A stretch of 37,176 nt of DNA from positions 1 through 37,176 of the forward strand of contig CAMPKU010000008.1 in assembly GCA_946887385.1 (NCBI GenBank), read 5' to 3'. Each line of letters opens with the position of its first letter. Position 1 is the first letter of the stretch. The position numbers and the translations under genes were made by a program. This document shows, piece by piece, positions 34,900-37,176 of this stretch. Origin of the DNA: an uncultured Gammaproteobacteria bacterium (GTDB lineage Bacteria > Pseudomonadota > Gammaproteobacteria > Rariloculales > Rariloculaceae). The notes below the pieces were generated by a model, which worked only from the letters and a program-made list of their open reading frames with translations, was not told the DNA's origin and did no database searches.

Positions 34900-36132
34900 T
34901 CAGGGCGCGGCGTCGGGCCGCGGCGCAACCAGCAACGGCGTATAGACGATCAGGAACACGACGAACGCAACGCTCCACAATGCGCCCGCCGCAGCGAGCA
35001 CGGGCACGTATTGGGCGGGCAGCGCTGTGGGCCCCGCCACCCGCAACGCGGCGCCGGCAATCACGAGCACGTAGGCCACTGCGATCGACCGTGCGACGAC
35101 GAGCTCGCGCCCCGTATGGCCAAGCGCCACGCGCGTCATGACGCCGAGCGTCATCGTGCCGAACGCGCCGGCCGTGAGCGCGTGCAGCCAGTTAGCAGCC
35201 CACGGCGCCTGAGCGAGCAGCCACAGCGCTTTGAGCGCCAATGCCACGCACAACCACAGAAACCCGGCGTGCAACACCCAAACGATCGGCATGCGCAAAG
35301 TACGGTGGCCGAACCAGCGGCTCATTTGCACCGCGAGCAACGCGGCCGTGAGCGCTGCGAGCCAGCCAGCAATGACGGAATCCGGGCGCACGATGTCGAC
35401 GATGACCACGGACGCAGCGGCCGCAAGACACGCGCGGTCGAGCCAGGCCAGCGGTGTGAACGTGCATCGCACGCCGGCCTTGAGCAGCGCGTTGCGCGTG
35501 AACGCCGGAATGATGCGTCCGCCCACGACGACGATCAGCAGCATGACGAGATTCACGCCCATGCGCAGCGGATCGAACGGCGGCGCTGCGAGCCAGCCCA
35601 GCTGCACGGCCACGAAGAGCGCATCGGCGCTCGCAAGCAAAGCGAGAATCAACAGGAACTGAAAGTTCCGATAGTTGCGAGCGCGCACGAGCGGCACGGC
35701 CAGCGCGACAGCGAGCGCAGGAAAGAACGCGACGTCGAGCAACAGCCATGGCGTGCCCTGTAACTTAAGCCACGGGCTCATCGCTGCACGGCCCGCGAGC
35801 CACAAGGCGGCCAAGGCCGCCAGCGGAAACCCTGAAACGGCGCGCGAGCCCGTCCAGGCGGGCACCGCCGTGAGCAAAAAGCCCGCGATCGTGGCCGCCA
35901 CGAAACCGAACAGCATTTCGTGCCCGTGCCAGCGCGCGAGCGGCAGCGCGCCGGCCGGCCACGCCCCGAGCACGAAGGCGCCGACCAGCGTGAGCAACGT
36001 GAGCGCCGCCCAACCCGCCGCGAGCAGAAAGAACGGCCGAAACCCGTACGAGAGCAGCGCACCCCATGACGCTCCGGCCGCCGGCGTCTGCGACGCGCCA
36101 ACTGCGCTCTGCGACGGTATTGCACGCCTCAT
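34900..36132 (-). CDS. nnrS: NnrS family membrane protein
   Basis: The protein has 410 residues. ATG 36132 has GAGG eight bases upstream. It has about twelve membrane helices. Typical blocks are SYGFRPFFLLAAGWAAL (28-44), RWHGHEMLFGF with His69 and His71, GGRIIPAFTRNAL, and HALTAGAFGTMTLGVMTRVALGHTGR. Members are heme- and copper-associated inner-membrane proteins that protect against nitric oxide and nitrosative stress in denitrifiers and others. No nitrite or nitric oxide reductase gene is nearby; the adjacent redox-stress genes suggest a protective role. The C-terminus ends in a short PRPDAAP tail. Confidence 0.92.
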   Translation of the reverse strand: MRRAIPSQSAVGASQTPAAGASWGALLSYGFRPFFLLAAGWAALTLLTLVGAFVLGAWPAGALPLARWHGHEMLFGFVAATIAGFLLTAVPAWTGSRAVSGFPLAALAALWLAGRAAMSPWLKLQGTPWLLLDVAFFPALAVALAVPLVRARNYRNFQFLLILALLASADALFVAVQLGWLAAPPFDPLRMGVNLVMLLIVVVGGRIIPAFTRNALLKAGVRCTFTPLAWLDRACLAAAASVVIVDIVRPDSVIAGWLAALTAALLAVQMSRWFGHRTLRMPIVWVLHAGFLWLCVALALKALWLLAQAPWAANWLHALTAGAFGTMTLGVMTRVALGHTGRELVVARSIAVAYVLVIAGAALRVAGPTALPAQYVPVLAAAGALWSVAFVVFLIVYTPLLVAPRPDAAP

Positions 36133-36297
36133 GGACGGACCTCACGAATTTCTAGGCGCCATTCTCGCCGCTGGTTGCCGGCAGCTACATAGGTGAAACC
36201 GCGTATGTCGAAAACCTCGAAGCCCGTCGCGGTTCCTGTTCTAAGAATCACGTACAGTGAGCTCCTATCGCTGCCCGGACTCTAGTCCGATCATAAG

Positions 36298-37176
36298 ATG
36301 TCATTGAAGACACTGCGCTCATCTAACCATTCTGCGATTGTCCTGACGGCGCAACGGCCGGCACTACAGAGGCTACATGTTGCGTGTGCGGTTGGGCTGC
36401 TCGCGCTCGCCCCAGTCACGGCATTCGCGCTCGAGCTCGGCGAAGCGGCCTTGAGAAGCGGGCTCGGCCAATCGCTGCGCGTGGACATTCCGTATCGCTT
36501 GTCAGCCGATGAGCGCTTGACGCCCGGGTGCATCGGCCTCATGCCGGCCCTGCGCCCCGATCGCGGCTTGCCGACGTACTCGCGCGCCAGCCGCATCGAC
36601 GTCACGCCCACCCACATCCAAATCTTCGGCGCGAACCGCGTCGTGGAGCCGTTGATCGGCCTCACCGTCGACGTCCACTGCGCAAGCACGCCGCACTTCG
36701 TGCGCAGCTACGAGTTGTTCGTCGATCCGCCGGCCGCGATGCCCACGAGCCTTGCCGACGGCACCCAGGTCGCGAGCGCGCGTGCGGGAGCCGCAAGCGA
36801 TGCGCCAAACGCGTTCGCCGACAGTCGGCCGGCCGCGGCTCCGGACGTTGCGAACCGCGCTGCGACGAGCCGCTCGACGGCAAGCGCGGCGACGACGGCC
36901 ACGCCGCGGGCGGACGTTTCGGCGCGCGCTCGCGGGCAAACCGGCGGCTTGCTGGCGCAAGGTGAAGCCTACCTCGTCGTCCGCGGCGACACGTTGTCCG
37001 GCATCGCGGCCAGAATCGCCGATCGGCGCGAAACGATTCGCGACGCCGCCGAGGCCATCTTCGCTGCCAATCCGCAGGTCTTTACGCGCGGCAACCGGGA
37101 TCTGATCGAGGCCGGGCGCTCGATCACGATTCCAATCCTTGCGCCGGCAACGGCCGCGATGCCGGCACTTCCGGAG
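36298..37176 (+). CDS. fimV: FimV-like polar protein with LysM domain, C-terminus cut by window edge
   Basis: The first 293 residues are visible and the frame is open at the right edge. ATG 36298 has no clear ribosome-binding site, but it is the only ATG before the export signal (LHVACAVGLLALAPVTAFA, cleavage near 44). The mature start LELGEAALRSGLGQSLRVDIPYRL matches the FimV N-terminal region. After an Ala/Ser/Thr-rich linker (145-215), a LysM peptidoglycan-binding domain covers 224-280 (YLVVRGDTLSGIAARI ... ANPQVF ... LIEAGRSITIPI). FimV organises the cell pole, type IV pili and twitching in gammaproteobacteria; the membrane helix and TPR part would lie beyond the window. Cys78 and Cys128 in the periplasmic region could pair. 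Confidence 0.88.
   Translation, partial: MSLKTLRSSNHSAIVLTAQRPALQRLHVACAVGLLALAPVTAFALELGEAALRSGLGQSLRVDIPYRLSADERLTPGCIGLMPALRPDRGLPTYSRASRIDVTPTHIQIFGANRVVEPLIGLTVDVHCASTPHFVRSYELFVDPPAAMPTSLADGTQVASARAGAASDAPNAFADSRPAAAPDVANRAATSRSTASAATTATPRADVSARARGQTGGLLAQGEAYLVVRGDTLSGIAARIADRRETIRDAAEAIFAANPQVFTRGNRDLIEAGRSITIPILAPATAAMPALPE

Overview
The window is GC-rich and densely coded, with 26 complete or near-complete protein genes plus one partial gene at each edge. I see no rRNA, tRNA, CRISPR array, insertion sequence or phage gene. Gene content (FimV-like LysM protein, OpgG, MltF, NnrS, TonB receptor, a secreted 'GRWEGDTLVVETT' protein) suggests a gammaproteobacterium, perhaps of the Steroidobacterales/Nevskiales/Xanthomonadales type. 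This is an inference from families, not from a marker gene.

Left flank (1-3776): a partial winged-helix regulator, an outer-membrane porin with a Pho-box-like direct repeat in its promoter, the divergent murein transglycosylase MltF, and the tRNA deaminase TadA.

Centre (3777-16283), the most interesting part: a 366-base non-coding region holds a textbook sigma-54 -24/-12 promoter (4062-4077) and, about 108 bases upstream of the predicted start, an inverted repeat placed like an enhancer site. It leads into ten same-strand genes in which every junction overlaps by 1 or 4 bases. They encode a GT4 glycosyltransferase, an SDR, a GmhB-type heptose-bisphosphate phosphatase, a GT9 heptosyltransferase-like protein, a NodU/CmcH carbamoyltransferase, a membrane GT2, a second GT9, a second GT4-like enzyme, a UDP-glucuronate decarboxylase (UDP-xylose synthase) and a long ABC exporter. 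The exporter carries, in one polypeptide, an ATM1/MsbA-like transporter, a degenerate histidine-kinase ATPase domain and an intact response-regulator receiver domain. I propose a sigma-54-controlled pathway that makes and exports a carbamoylated, heptose/xylose-type glycan or glycolipid, with the exporter itself under phospho-signal control. No Wzx/Wzy, exosortase or initiating phosphoglycosyltransferase is present.

Right of the operon (16289-28778): a stress-type SDR, a secreted protein of unknown function, OpgG (without OpgH beside it), a TonB-dependent receptor, a 94-residue unknown protein next to a YgiD-type dioxygenase, a P1B copper-type ATPase with an MFS exporter, and an SDR divergent from a TetR regulator.

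Far right (28775-37176): a redox block. A 1-Cys peroxiredoxin, sulfite reductase CysJ and CysI, and 5-formyltetrahydrofolate cyclo-ligase lie in one minus-strand run. They are divergent from a MarR regulator with a Cys-x-Cys pair and an iron-type superoxide dismutase, around a perfect 13-bp palindrome. NnrS and the start of a FimV-like protein follow.
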